This document shows, in pieces, positions 14,913 through 22,862 of a DNA stretch of 22,890 nucleotides. The translations under genes and the position numbers were made by a program. This DNA comes from an uncultured Eubacteriales bacterium (GTDB lineage Bacteria > Bacillota > Clostridia > Lachnospirales > Bianqueaceae). The stretch covers positions 1-22,890 of the forward strand of contig CABUPM010000028.1 in the NCBI GenBank assembly GCA_902493345.1, written 5' to 3'. How positions within the stretch are numbered: position 1 is the first letter of the stretch; each line of letters begins with the position of its first letter. The notes beneath the pieces were generated by a model. That model saw only the letters and a program-made list of their open reading frames with translations. It made no database searches and had not been told where the DNA came from.

Positions 14913-16181
14913 TTATTCTCTCCTTAATGCTTCAATCGGATTCAGGTTCGCCGCCTTGATCGAAGGCAGTAATCCAAAGATAATTCCTACCGCCATCGAA
15001 AATAAAACGGACAGAACGATCGCCGGGATACTGATCGCAACCGGTGCGTCCGATACTTTCGATACAACCTGTGCCAACGCGATTCCCAGAACCACTCCCA
15101 AAATGCCTCCCAGACTCGTCAATACAGACGCCTCTGTCAGGAACTGTCCCATGATCTTATACTTTCTGGCTCCCAATGCCTTCTTAAGACCGATCTCCCG
15201 GGTACGCTCCGATACCGATACCAACATAATATTCATTACGCCGATACCGCCTACCAGGAGGGAGATGCTGGCAATCCAGATCAGCTGCTGATTGGTCGCC
15301 GCCGACAAATCCTGCAGATTCTTGGCCTGCTGAAGCAGGTCCGGGCTCTTATAGAGAATGGTCTGCGTCGTATCCGTCTCCTCGATTCCGGCCCGCGCGT
15401 TCAAAAGATCCGCCGTCTTTTTGCCAGCCTGTGTCATGGCTTCCGTGCTTGTTGCCTTGATGGCTACCATCTGCGGCTCATCATACCGGTATACAATGGG
15501 CCAAGCTGCCGCCGGGATAAAGACTCGGCCGTTGCCGCCCTGATAATAGTATGTATAATAATCCTCTTCCGAATTGATCTCCGGCATAAAGGCATCTGAC
15601 TGCTGCACTATCCCGATAATGACAAAAGGATCTCCATCCATTTCGATGGTCTTGCCCAGCGCGTCCTCTCCCGGGAACAGCGTATCTGCCGCGGAACTGT
15701 CCAGAATCGCTACTTTTCTTGTACCGCTATACTCTTTCTCAGAGAACATCCGTCCCGTTACCGGCTGATATCCATATACATCAAAATAATTGGAGTCGAT
15801 ACCTGTCACATAGCCATTACTCAACGAGGTGTCCAGATGAAATATCCCTTCGTAAACACTTCGTTCCAGTACCAGAGATGCCTTATCTACTTCCGGAATC
15901 TCCTGGATCTGTTCCAGCACATCCGATGTAATCGGTACAAAGTTCTCCGGAATCGTCGCCCAGTTAGGATTCAGAGCATCGCTGCCCTGATACAGCCGCA
16001 CCACGACTGCGTTGTTTCCGGAACCGATAATCTGCTGTTTGATCTGCTCATTGGTTCCCTTGATCGTAGACACAATCGTGATAATGGCCGCGATACCAAT
16101 AATGATTCCCAGCATTGTCAGAATGGAACGCATCTTGTGGGACCAGATTCCCTGAAATGATAATTTAATATTTTCCAGCAT
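14913..16181 (-). CDS. MacB/FtsX-type ABC transporter permease
   Basis: A membrane subunit of 422 residues with the MacB topology: TM1 about 20-40, a large extracytoplasmic domain about 41-297, then TM2 about 300-323, TM3 about 350-375 and TM4 about 385-408. The N-terminal LSFQGIWSHKMRSILTMLGI and the loop SERTREIGLKKALGARK after TM2 are hallmark FtsX/MacB sequences. The C-terminus ends in the typical NPIEALRRE. Such permeases act by mechanotransmission and in Gram-positives (YknZ-like) export or protect against peptides and toxins. The ATP-binding domain is a separate gene upstream. The start has a GGGGGG run eight bases ahead, 12 bases after the adaptor stop. Substrate unknown. Confidence 0.9.
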   Translation of the reverse strand: MLENIKLSFQGIWSHKMRSILTMLGIIIGIAAIITIVSTIKGTNEQIKQQIIGSGNNAVVVRLYQGSDALNPNWATIPENFVPITSDVLEQIQEIPEVDKASLVLERSVYEGIFHLDTSLSNGYVTGIDSNYFDVYGYQPVTGRMFSEKEYSGTRKVAILDSSAADTLFPGEDALGKTIEMDGDPFVIIGIVQQSDAFMPEINSEEDYYTYYYQGGNGRVFIPAAAWPIVYRYDEPQMVAIKATSTEAMTQAGKKTADLLNARAGIEETDTTQTILYKSPDLLQQAKNLQDLSAATNQQLIWIASISLLVGGIGVMNIMLVSVSERTREIGLKKALGARKYKIMGQFLTEASVLTSLGGILGVVLGIALAQVVSKVSDAPVAISIPAIVLSVLFSMAVGIIFGLLPSIKAANLNPIEALRRE

Positions 16182-16193
16182 TGCGCTCCCCCC

Positions 16194-18212
16194 TTATACC
16201 AATCCGTCGTCCCGCTGCACAGTCTTGACACCCTCCTGCGCCGCTTTACCATATGGGAAAGCAATCAGATCGTCCAGTGTCAAACCGTCCAGGATCTCCA
16301 TATAATACCCGTCGGACAGGGAGCGTCCCACTGTAATATACCGTTTTTCCAGCACGCCGTTGTTGTCCGCGTATACATAACTCTGACCATTCTCTTCCCG
16401 GATATACATTTTGGGAATGCAGAATGTATCTGTATCCGTCTGTGCTGACAGCGACAGATCGATATACTGTCCCTCCTCCAAAGCGCTATAATCATCAAAA
16501 TAGACTGTAAACGGATAATAGGAAACATTGAGATTGTCGCTGCTGCTCCTGCTCTGCGCTGAAGTCGGGAACTGACCGATCTCCGTGATGGTCCCCTCAA
16601 AGCTCTCGCCGGTCATCCACGAACTGCCGGTCACCTTTTGTCCCAGTGTAATCTTCGCCAGATTGAACTCACTCATAACACCGGTCACATAGAATCCTTC
16701 ATCTCCCGTGACCACCGCCAGCGGTTCGCCGATCATAGCGCCGTCCGGCTGCACCGAAGTGACCTTGCCGTTCACCTTGCTGCGGACCACCGTATCTTTC
16801 AGCTTCTTCTGGGTCTTATCCAGCTCCAGCTCCGCCATCTTTTTGCTGATCTCCAGATCTCGGATCTCCATTTCCTTTTCCTTAATCTGTCTCTGTAGCT
16901 CTTCTTTGGTCGGGCCGACAGGCGTCGGATCCGGGTCAGGGTCAGGAATCGGATCGGGATCCGGTATAGGCTCCTCATCGCTGGAGTCTTCTCCGCTGGA
17001 ATCTTCTCCCGGCGTATCGTTCTGCTTAATATAGAGGTTATACAGGCCGCCCTCTCCCAATTCAAGATTCAGATAGCCATCCTGAATGGCCTCTTCTGTA
17101 AGAAGATTGGCGCCGACTACGGTCACCGTAGCATTCTGATTAACATAAAAGACAAGATTCATCGACAGGACCATCTCCTTCGGGAGCTTTTCCTGTGCTA
17201 CTACCAGAATCATGGAGTTCTCATCCAGTTTGGTCAGATATACTCCCAGATCCCAGATCTCCATCTTCTGCGGCGGCGTCAGGTTCTCTGTCGTCATGTA
17301 CCATGCATAGCGAAGTCCTTCCGCAGGATCGTCCAGCTTGTATTTTTCAAATACACAGTAGACCGGATCCAATCCGATCCATCTCTCATAAAAGCTCTGC
17401 ATCAGCTTGGTATTCTGCGTAATCACATAGCGATACGGGTCCTTGATGGTTCCGGTGCCCGCATAGGGCTTGCTCTGATCGGTCAGTACATCGATCGGCG
17501 TCATATCCGGTTCGTCAGTTCCGGAAGAATCCTCTGACGAGCTGTTCTCTGCGGAAGACTCCTCCATAGATGTCTCTTCCTTAGAAGAATCTTCCAGGGA
17601 TTCATCCCTGGAATTCTCCTTGGAATCCTCCTTGGACTCTTCCCTTGAGTCTTCCTTAGAATCCTCCCTGGAATCTTCTACAGAACTTTCGTCCTGTGAC
17701 GACTCTTCCTCTTTGCTGTCCTCTACAGAAGATTCTCCCGTAGAGATCTCCACGGAAGCGCTCTCCTCATTCTGCGTAATCCTTACACTCAGTGAAGACG
17801 CATCCGAAGGCGTCGTATTTTTTAGCCGGTTCAATTCCTTAATCAAACGGTCATAGCGGACATCCATCGCATTGATATTGAGCTGCTGGCGCTCCGCTTC
17901 CAGCTCGATCGTCGTCGGGTCATAGCTCAGGATCGGATCCCCGATCTGAACCTTGTCGCCTTCCTGCACATAGAACTCCTGCACCAGATTCTTGCCATCC
18001 GCGTAGATCCTCTGAGAATAGCCGGATTGCACGATTCCATAGCTCGTATCGTTCTCCCAGTAGTCGGTTGCCATATCCATCACCGGCTGCACCTGAATGG
18101 TCAGATTCTTGTTTTTATTGGCTGCAAAATAACTGATACTGCCTACTACAATCGCCGCCACAATGATGACGCTGATCACAGGTATCAGAATCTTCTTCGC
18201 TTTTTTTGTCAT
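16194..18212 (-). CDS. Membrane-fusion (HlyD/MacA-like) adaptor with large insert at hairpin tip
   Basis: The second adaptor of the exporter, 672 residues where about 400 is usual. An N-terminal membrane anchor (8-30) is followed by the first half of the lipoyl-like domain (about 66-98, VQEGDKVQIGDPILSYD) and a first helix (100-132). Then comes an insert: an acidic Ser/Glu/Asp/Lys low-complexity tract (about 150-236), a compact segment that looks folded (about 238-398), and a second acidic linker ending in a Pro-Asp repeat (about 400-432). The returning helix (435-473), the second lipoyl half (475-500, VNGKVTSVQPDGAMIGEPLAV), a beta-barrel (about 505-600) and the membrane-proximal domain (600-660) complete a normal adaptor. 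It overlaps the ATPase gene by ATGA. Its C-terminus resembles that of the lipoprotein adaptor (LDGLT..D.IAFP.G), showing they are paralogues. Confidence 0.88.
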   Translation of the reverse strand: MTKKAKKILIPVISVIIVAAIVVGSISYFAANKNKNLTIQVQPVMDMATDYWENDTSYGIVQSGYSQRIYADGKNLVQEFYVQEGDKVQIGDPILSYDPTTIELEAERQQLNINAMDVRYDRLIKELNRLKNTTPSDASSLSVRITQNEESASVEISTGESSVEDSKEEESSQDESSVEDSREDSKEDSREESKEDSKENSRDESLEDSSKEETSMEESSAENSSSEDSSGTDEPDMTPIDVLTDQSKPYAGTGTIKDPYRYVITQNTKLMQSFYERWIGLDPVYCVFEKYKLDDPAEGLRYAWYMTTENLTPPQKMEIWDLGVYLTKLDENSMILVVAQEKLPKEMVLSMNLVFYVNQNATVTVVGANLLTEEAIQDGYLNLELGEGGLYNLYIKQNDTPGEDSSGEDSSDEEPIPDPDPIPDPDPDPTPVGPTKEELQRQIKEKEMEIRDLEISKKMAELELDKTQKKLKDTVVRSKVNGKVTSVQPDGAMIGEPLAVVTGDEGFYVTGVMSEFNLAKITLGQKVTGSSWMTGESFEGTITEIGQFPTSAQSRSSSDNLNVSYYPFTVYFDDYSALEEGQYIDLSLSAQTDTDTFCIPKMYIREENGQSYVYADNNGVLEKRYITVGRSLSDGYYMEILDGLTLDDLIAFPYGKAAQEGVKTVQRDDGLV
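16917..17015 (-). repeat. Pro-Asp repeat coding tract in the second adaptor
   Basis: Codons for a run of PDPDPIPDPDPDP (within residues 400-432), preceded by SSGEDSSDEE. On the DNA this gives short repeats of GGATCC/GGGTCA-like units. It acts as an extended, acidic spacer between the inserted domain and the returning coiled-coil helix. Confidence 0.75.
17505..17765 (-). repeat. Ser/Glu/Asp/Lys low-complexity tract in the second adaptor
   Basis: About 87 codons (residues 150-236) consist almost only of Ser, Glu, Asp, Lys and Arg, in short imperfect repeats such as KEDSRE and KEDSKE. The DNA holds degenerate units around the theme GAAGATTCC/AAGGAGTCC, multiples of three bases long, so changes in copy number would keep the frame. 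It is probably disordered and strongly acidic. Confidence 0.85.
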
Positions 18213-18895
18213 TTTTCATCCCTCTCATCCCTGTTCCGCAGCTCTCCGTCCCGGATCATCATTCTGCGTCCGGCGTGTTCCGCGATCTCAGGCTCATGTG
18301 TGATCATAATGATCGTAACCCCTTCGTCATTCAACACATGAAACAGCTCCATGATCTGCTCTCCCGACTTGGTGTCCAAAGCTCCTGTAGGCTCATCCGC
18401 CAAAAGAACACTCGGACTGTTCGCCATCGCCCGGGCAATCGCCACCCTCTGCTGCTGTCCGCCGGAAAGCTGATTGGGCCGGAAGTTCATCCGCTCCTCC
18501 AAGCCAACCTTTTTCAGCATCTCAGCCGCGATCTCACGGCGTCTTGCCGATTTTACTCCAGCATAGATCAGAGGCAGCTCCACGTTTTCCAACGCGCTCT
18601 GTCTCGGCAGCAGATTGAATGTCTGAAACACAAAACCAATGCATTCATTTCTCAGTTTGGCCAGTTCCTTGTCGTTTTTCGTCAATATATCCTCTCCATT
18701 CAGGATATACTGACCGGAAGTTGGAAGATCCAGACAGCCGATGATATTCATCAGCGTCGATTTACCGGAACCGGACGGCCCCATAATGGATAGAAAATCC
18801 CCTTTTTCTACCTGGAGCGAAACATCCTTCAGAACCGGCACTTCAATTTTTCCCTGCATATAATTTTTATAAATATGCTTTAATTCCAGAATCAT
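18209..18895 (-). CDS. MacB/LolD-type ABC transporter ATP-binding protein
   Basis: The ATPase of the exporter (228 residues, normal for the MacB/LolD/YknY family). Motifs: Walker A GPSGSGKS (39-46), Q-loop Gln91 in FVFQTFNLLP, signature LSGGQ (143-147), Walker B VLLADEP (163-169) and switch His200. The segment DLPTSGQYILNGEDI after Walker A is typical of this family. Its start overlaps the end of the lipoprotein adaptor as ATGA, and its stop overlaps the next adaptor in the same way, so four proteins are made in coupled fashion: adaptor 1, ATPase, adaptor 2, permease. It should dimerise under two copies of the permease. Substrate not predictable. Confidence 0.94.
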   Translation of the reverse strand: MILELKHIYKNYMQGKIEVPVLKDVSLQVEKGDFLSIMGPSGSGKSTLMNIIGCLDLPTSGQYILNGEDILTKNDKELAKLRNECIGFVFQTFNLLPRQSALENVELPLIYAGVKSARRREIAAEMLKKVGLEERMNFRPNQLSGGQQQRVAIARAMANSPSVLLADEPTGALDTKSGEQIMELFHVLNDEGVTIIMITHEPEIAEHAGRRMMIRDGELRNRDERDEK

Positions 18896-20103
18896 TGCAC
18901 CATATCCCCCAGCCCAGGCTCCTGCGCTATATCCGAGCTCTTGTTTCTGGTTGCCGCGCGTCCTTCCTTCATGCCTTCCTGCGGAAAAGCAATATAATCC
19001 TCCGCGGTCAACCCATCCAGAATCTCATAGGTATCCTCTACCTCATAATATGTTCCCAGGGTTACGATCCGCTTCGTGATCTTGCCGTTTTCCTCTGCCC
19101 AGACATAGGGGCTTCCCTCGTTCTGTACAATATATGCCGAAGGCAGAGCCAGTATCTGCGTCCCGTCTTCCCTCTGCGAAGCGCTGATCAGCTCTACAAA
19201 AACATGTTGTCCCAGAATCAGATTCTCATAGGAATCCAGTACTACATAAAACGGATACTTGGAAGACGTCACGGAACTGTCCTGTGAGGCATAATACATG
19301 TCGCTCATATTATTGTCCTCTTTCGGCGCCGTGTCAATCTCCTGAATCGTACCTGTCCAGGTCTCATTCTCATCTACACGGGAGCGGATCAGAACCCGAT
19401 CGCCTACCGAAATCTCCCGGATGTTCTGCTCGTTGATCTTAGCCTTCACACGGTATTCTCCCATAGCCATCAGCGTGATAAAGGTCTTCTGCTGTCCGTA
19501 CACATCGCCGGTGTTGCCGTCCAGCACGGTCTCATCCATACTCTGTACGATGCCGTCCATCTCACTGTAGACCGTAGTATTCTCCTTCTGGCTGTTGAGC
19601 TTATCGATCTCGGACTGCTTTACCTTTTTATCATACTCCGCCTGCTTGATCGACTGGTAACGGCTCTGAATCTCCACCGTATACTCCAGCTGATTGTCTT
19701 CGGAAGCCTTTTCCTTCTCCGCCTGCAATGTCGCAATCTCGCTGTAATACGTATCGATCGAATTGTTCAGCTTTTCGATCTCAAGCTGCGCCTGTTCTAT
19801 GGACAGCTCAATATCATCCGTATCATATACAAACAGCGCGTCCCCCTGCTTTACTGTCTGTCCTTCTTCCACAAAGACCGTCTTGACCGTACGTCCCTGC
19901 TCCGGATTGATCTTCAGTGTCTTCTGCGGTTCAATCATCCCTGAAAAACGGTTCTGTACCCCTGCAAAACCGTTGATCCCAGCAAGATGTCCTACACTGT
20001 CCACATATACCGCGTCTCCTGACTGTGCCGCGTTCTCCCCGCAGCCAGCCAGCATCAGCAGCGCTAATGCGGCTGCAATCCAGCGTCCCCGTTTTCTTTT
20101 CAT
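18892..20103 (-). CDS. Membrane-fusion (HlyD/MacA-like) adaptor lipoprotein
   Basis: The first gene of the exporter operon encodes a 403-residue adaptor. The signal peptide ends in the lipobox LAGC (Cys21), so it is lipid-anchored. The lipoyl half VFVEEGQTVKQGDALFVYD lies at about 76-94. A long coiled-coil hairpin (about 97-172) carries IEQAQLEIEKLNNSID and then KQSEIDKLNSQKE. The second lipoyl half YSEMDGIVQSMDE is near 179-191, followed by a beta-barrel (about 205-310) and a membrane-proximal domain ending LDGLTAEDYIAFPQEGM. No outer membrane is expected in this host, so it probably works as in YknX, helping the permease on the outer face. The start follows a GGGGG ribosome site by nine bases. 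Confidence 0.9.
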   Translation of the reverse strand: MKRKRGRWIAAALALLMLAGCGENAAQSGDAVYVDSVGHLAGINGFAGVQNRFSGMIEPQKTLKINPEQGRTVKTVFVEEGQTVKQGDALFVYDTDDIELSIEQAQLEIEKLNNSIDTYYSEIATLQAEKEKASEDNQLEYTVEIQSRYQSIKQAEYDKKVKQSEIDKLNSQKENTTVYSEMDGIVQSMDETVLDGNTGDVYGQQKTFITLMAMGEYRVKAKINEQNIREISVGDRVLIRSRVDENETWTGTIQEIDTAPKEDNNMSDMYYASQDSSVTSSKYPFYVVLDSYENLILGQHVFVELISASQREDGTQILALPSAYIVQNEGSPYVWAEENGKITKRIVTLGTYYEVEDTYEILDGLTAEDYIAFPQEGMKEGRAATRNKSSDIAQEPGLGDMVQ

Positions 20104-20143
20104 TTTTTACATCCCCCTTTAAAAAAGTTTATACCCATTTTTC

Positions 20144-20172
20144 AGTATAGCAGATATTGTGCTGAAACACAA
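20144..20172 (-). promoter_or_regulatory. Probable promoter of the exporter operon
   Basis: On the minus strand, -10 TATACT (20149-20144) with an extended -10 TG one base ahead, a 17-base spacer and a weak -35 TTGTGT (20172-20167). It would give a leader of roughly 35 bases before the lipoprotein adaptor gene. The weak -35 suggests moderate or activator-dependent expression. Confidence 0.6.
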
Positions 20173-20204
20173 GGGAGTATTTCTGAAGATTTTATTAAAA
20201 CTGA

Positions 20205-20246
20205 CAAAAACAAAAGCGTACAAAACAGGAATGCCTTGTACGCTTT
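20205..20246 (-). terminator. Intrinsic terminator after coaX
   Basis: An 11-base-pair stem (20213-20223 with 20236-20246) has a 12-base loop and is followed on the minus strand by TGTTTTTG. It starts nine bases after the coaX stop codon. Confidence 0.85.
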
Positions 20247-20254
20247 CGATCTCT

Positions 20255-21022
20255 TTATGCCTGATTTTTCTGGTAGATCAGCCACAGCCCATCCAACAGC
20301 AGATTATCATCCTGAATGAATTGCCGTCTGCAATACGGAATAATGGAGGATGCCAGTCCACCGGTCGCGATCAATGTCGCTTTTTCACCCAGTTCTTCTT
20401 CTATTCTCTCCGCTATCCCATCCATCATGACTGCCGCTCCCAAAACGCTCCCGGAACGCATACTGTCCACACTATTGGTTCCGATTACATGCCGCGGCGC
20501 TGTCAGGTCAATATGCGGTAGCTGTGAAGTATGATCCGAAAGGGCCGCCAATGCCGTTCTGACTCCCGGCAGAATCACAACGCCACGAAAATCCCCCTTG
20601 CGGTCAATGACTGAAGCCGTCGTTGCCGTCCCCAAGTCAAACACGATCTGCGGCGTCGGATATTTGGCCAGGGAAGCCACCGCGCCCGCCACCATGTCCG
20701 CACCCAGCTGTGCCGGATTATCGATCTTAATATTCAGTCCGGAACGAACACCCGGTCCTACCACCAGAGGCGTCTTGCCAGTCAGATACCGGACCGCACG
20801 GGTCAGAGGCGAGATCAGCGGCGGAACCACTGTCGAGATGATGCCCCCCTCAATCTGTCTTGCCTCTACGCCATTGATATCCAGCCACGTTTTGAACTTA
20901 ATGGCATACTCCTCCGCCGTTGCCTGCCGATCGGTTTCAAACCGTCCGACAAAGTGTGCTCCCGCCTCGTCCAGACATCCTGCTACCAGATGCGTATTGC
21001 CGACATCAATTGCAAATATCAT
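20255..21022 (-). CDS. coaX: Type III pantothenate kinase
   Basis: CoaX phosphorylates pantothenate with ATP, the first step of coenzyme A synthesis. It needs a monovalent cation and is not inhibited by CoA. The 255-residue protein has the ASKHA-fold motifs: the phosphate loop FAIDVGNT (3-10, Asp6), the family motif GADMVA with catalytic Asp109, and FDLGTAT (128-134, Asp129). The downstream VVILPGVRTALAAL and TSQLP segments are also typical. I chose ATG 21022 because AAGGAG lies six bases before it and the protein then starts at the phosphate loop. A GTG at 21076 is in frame, but it would add 18 residues encoded across a terminator-like hairpin. The gene follows the probable pantothenate uptake gene, a common pairing. 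Confidence 0.94.
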   Translation of the reverse strand: MIFAIDVGNTHLVAGCLDEAGAHFVGRFETDRQATAEEYAIKFKTWLDINGVEARQIEGGIISTVVPPLISPLTRAVRYLTGKTPLVVGPGVRSGLNIKIDNPAQLGADMVAGAVASLAKYPTPQIVFDLGTATTASVIDRKGDFRGVVILPGVRTALAALSDHTSQLPHIDLTAPRHVIGTNSVDSMRSGSVLGAAVMMDGIAERIEEELGEKATLIATGGLASSIIPYCRRQFIQDDNLLLDGLWLIYQKNQA

Positions 21023-21043
21023 AGTCTTCTCCTTTTTATAAAA

Positions 21044-21065
21044 GGCGGCGGAAGATTCCGCCGCC
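21044..21065 (-). terminator. Hairpin between panT-like gene and coaX (attenuator or partial terminator)
   Basis: A GC-rich 10-base-pair stem GGCGGCGGAA/TTCCGCCGCC has a two-base nominal loop and is followed on the minus strand by TTTTATAAAAAGGAG. The T run is only four bases long before an A, so termination is probably partial and coaX is still transcribed, at a lower level. The hairpin also lies just ahead of the coaX ribosome site. Confidence 0.65.
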
Positions 21066-21077
21066 TCAAAAATCACA

Positions 21078-21698
21078 TTATTCAGCCATTAACTGCCGCT
21101 TCATCACGACATCCAGTGCCTTACTGACCGCAGCGGCTACGACTACGCATACTACCGCTTCAATCACTCCGTTCAGACCGACAAAAGCTACTACAAAAGC
21201 GAACCAATCCAAATCGCCTCTCATTCCCATGATGTAATCGCTTCCGCCGAAGAACAGCATCAGAAGGCCTACAAAGAAAACCGTATTGAGCAGCGCACCG
21301 CACAAGCCCGTAACCGGATACGCAATCACCTTATGACGCGTCTTATCCACCCGAACCAAGCCCTTAAAGATCACTCCGCACAGAGTCCCCATCAGGATTC
21401 TGGGGAACATACACATAATAAAGGTGAATACCGGTTGAATTCCCATCAGGGTCGTACCAAACCAATCCAGTCCGAAGCACTGTACAAAACTGGTCAGTCC
21501 GAAGACCGCACCCAATACCGCACCGGCTCCCGGCCCCAAAATGATCGCGCCAATCACGACCGGAATCATCAAAAAAGTAATCTTAACAACACCGATCTGC
21601 AAATACCCCAAAGGAGTAAATGCCATCAACACAACGATCGCCGCAAGTATAGCCAACTGTACCATCTTGCCTGTCTTTGCCGAAACATTCTTCTGCAT
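21078..21698 (-). CDS. panT: ECF transporter S component, probable pantothenate transporter PanT
   Basis: The 206-residue integral membrane protein has about five to six hydrophobic segments (for example 13-32, 38-60, 65-85, 90-112, 125-150 and 165-190). It has the small-residue, Gly-rich pattern of substrate-binding S components of energy-coupling-factor importers, such as TPLGYLQIG...ITFLMIPVVIGAIILGPGAG near the N-terminus. S components use shared EcfA/EcfA'/EcfT modules encoded elsewhere. Pantothenate is inferred from the neighbour coaX, not from the sequence alone. The protein could instead carry another vitamin. A TTG at 21704 is in frame, but ATG 21698 has AGGAGG eight bases before it and is preferred. 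It has its own sigma-A promoter. Confidence 0.85.
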   Translation of the reverse strand: MQKNVSAKTGKMVQLAILAAIVVLMAFTPLGYLQIGVVKITFLMIPVVIGAIILGPGAGAVLGAVFGLTSFVQCFGLDWFGTTLMGIQPVFTFIMCMFPRILMGTLCGVIFKGLVRVDKTRHKVIAYPVTGLCGALLNTVFFVGLLMLFFGGSDYIMGMRGDLDWFAFVVAFVGLNGVIEAVVCVVVAAAVSKALDVVMKRQLMAE

Positions 21699-21773
21699 AT
21701 TCAATTCCTCCTGCTATTGCTTTCATGTCAACGCCGAAAACGGTCGCTGCAAGCGAAATACAATGCAGTGCTT

Positions 21774-21802
21774 ATTATACTTTATATTCCGCGAATATGC
21801 AA
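21774..21802 (-). promoter_or_regulatory. Sigma-A promoter of the panT-coaX pair
   Basis: On the minus strand, -35 TTGCAT (21802-21797), a 17-base spacer and a perfect -10 TATAAT (21779-21774). The leader to ATG 21698 is about 70 bases. I recognise no riboswitch in it. Confidence 0.85.
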
Positions 21803-21817
21803 GGATTTTTGAAATTT

Positions 21818-22198
21818 TTATAGCTGAACATGAAATACCGGATCGTCCTCCGCCTTTTTCAGCATCTCTGCCTCTTCCGGCGTCAGGACTCTCTCCAGAA
21901 ATACTCTGTCTCTGAAGGTTCCATTGGTCTGCGCCTTCATCTTCCGCAGATGATCCAGCTCCTCCATCGTGATGCCGCGCGCATTCAGGATCGCGTTGAT
22001 TACCTCAACGATATCCGCCAGCTCCTCAATATTGCGGCCGGCCATATACTCGCGCATCTCCTCCTTCAGCTTCTCATGCAGCGCATACACATACTCCTGA
22101 TCCTCCAAATGGCGGATCAATGGCTTCATACCCTGCCGTTCCAGAATCTCCGGGACATGATCTCTCACCAGCTTATTGTAGGTCCTGTCCTTTTTCAT
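21818..22198 (-). CDS. MazG/PRA-PH-like nucleotide pyrophosphohydrolase
   Basis: A small all-alpha nucleotide pyrophosphohydrolase of 126 residues. The opening TYNKLVRDHVPEIL (6-19) is the hallmark of a family of phosphoribosyl-ATP pyrophosphohydrolase-like proteins in Gram-positives. The magnesium-binding pattern EExxE followed by EExxD is seen as Glu46/Glu47/Glu50 and Glu58/Glu59/Asp62. Such enzymes split nucleoside triphosphates to monophosphate and pyrophosphate, often as house-cleaning. The substrate here is unknown, and it need not be histidine synthesis. I prefer ATG 22198, which has AGGGGA eight bases ahead, over the ATG at 22207, which sits directly against that site. It lies 23 bases after xpt, so both nucleotide genes are probably co-transcribed. 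Confidence 0.85.
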   Translation of the reverse strand: MKKDRTYNKLVRDHVPEILERQGMKPLIRHLEDQEYVYALHEKLKEEMREYMAGRNIEELADIVEVINAILNARGITMEELDHLRKMKAQTNGTFRDRVFLERVLTPEEAEMLKKAEDDPVFHVQL

Positions 22199-22221
22199 GC
22201 TGCCCATCCCCTTTACTCTTT

Positions 22222-22803
22222 TTATTGTGTGCGGAACTCAATCTCTCCCGTCTCCGCATTCATACTCTCCACAATCGCAAGAGATTCGACTTGGATTCCC
22301 ATATCGCGGATCTTTTGTCCGCCCTCTTGAAATCCCTTCTCTACCGCAATACCGACACCTTCTACCGTGCCGCCCGCGCTCTGCACCAACTCAATCAAGC
22401 CCAGCGCAGCACATCCATTGGCCATAAAATCATCGATAATCAACACATGATCTTCCGTTCCCAAATACTTTTGGGAAACGATGACGTTATATACCCGCTT
22501 ATGTGTAAATGACTCTACCCGGGTCGCATATACGTCCCCATCGATATTGATGCTGCTGCTCTTTTTGGCAAATACTACGGGTACGCCGAAATACTGAGCC
22601 GCTATGCAGGCAATACCGATTCCCGAAGCCTCAATGGTCAGGATCTTATCCACATGCTTTCCCTGAAACAGGCGCCGAAACTCCTTGCCCATCTCATTGA
22701 AAAGCTCAATATCCATTTGATGATTCAGGAAACTGTCCACCTTCAGCACGTTTCCTTCTTTAACCACTCCGTCCTTGCGGATTCTATTCTCTAATAATTT
22801 CAT
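22222..22803 (-). CDS. xpt: Xanthine phosphoribosyltransferase
   Basis: Xpt converts xanthine and PRPP to XMP, which enters guanine nucleotide synthesis. The protein has 193 residues, the size of Bacillus Xpt. The PRPP-binding loop is VLIIDDFMANGCAA (120-133). The EASGIG segment (58-63) and the N-terminal RIRKDGVVKEGNVLKVDSFLNHQMD pattern (in parts, 7-31) match the Xpt subgroup well and set it apart from adenine or orotate enzymes. The ATG at 22803 has AAAGGAG nine bases before it. A sigma-A promoter lies just upstream, leaving a leader of about 25 bases, so the guanine riboswitch known before xpt in Bacillus is absent here. Confidence 0.95.
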   Translation of the reverse strand: MKLLENRIRKDGVVKEGNVLKVDSFLNHQMDIELFNEMGKEFRRLFQGKHVDKILTIEASGIGIACIAAQYFGVPVVFAKKSSSINIDGDVYATRVESFTHKRVYNVIVSQKYLGTEDHVLIIDDFMANGCAALGLIELVQSAGGTVEGVGIAVEKGFQEGGQKIRDMGIQVESLAIVESMNAETGEIEFRTQ

Positions 22804-22834
22804 GCGGATTTTCTCCTTTGCGAATCATGTGTTT

Positions 22835-22862
22835 ATTATAACATAAGTTTTTTAAAATGCAA
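22835..22862 (-). promoter_or_regulatory. Sigma-A promoter of xpt
   Basis: On the minus strand, -35 TTGCAT (22862-22857), a 16-base spacer, an extended TG ahead of the -10, and a perfect -10 TATAAT (22840-22835). Transcription should begin about 25 bases before the xpt start codon. Confidence 0.8.

Noticed and set aside
17505..17765. CRISPR-like or DNA-level direct repeats
   Set aside because: The units are degenerate and codon-phased, with no spacers of fixed length. They encode an acidic protein tract.
22804..22834. Guanine riboswitch before xpt
   Set aside because: The promoter leaves only about 25 leader bases and no purine-aptamer helices are visible.
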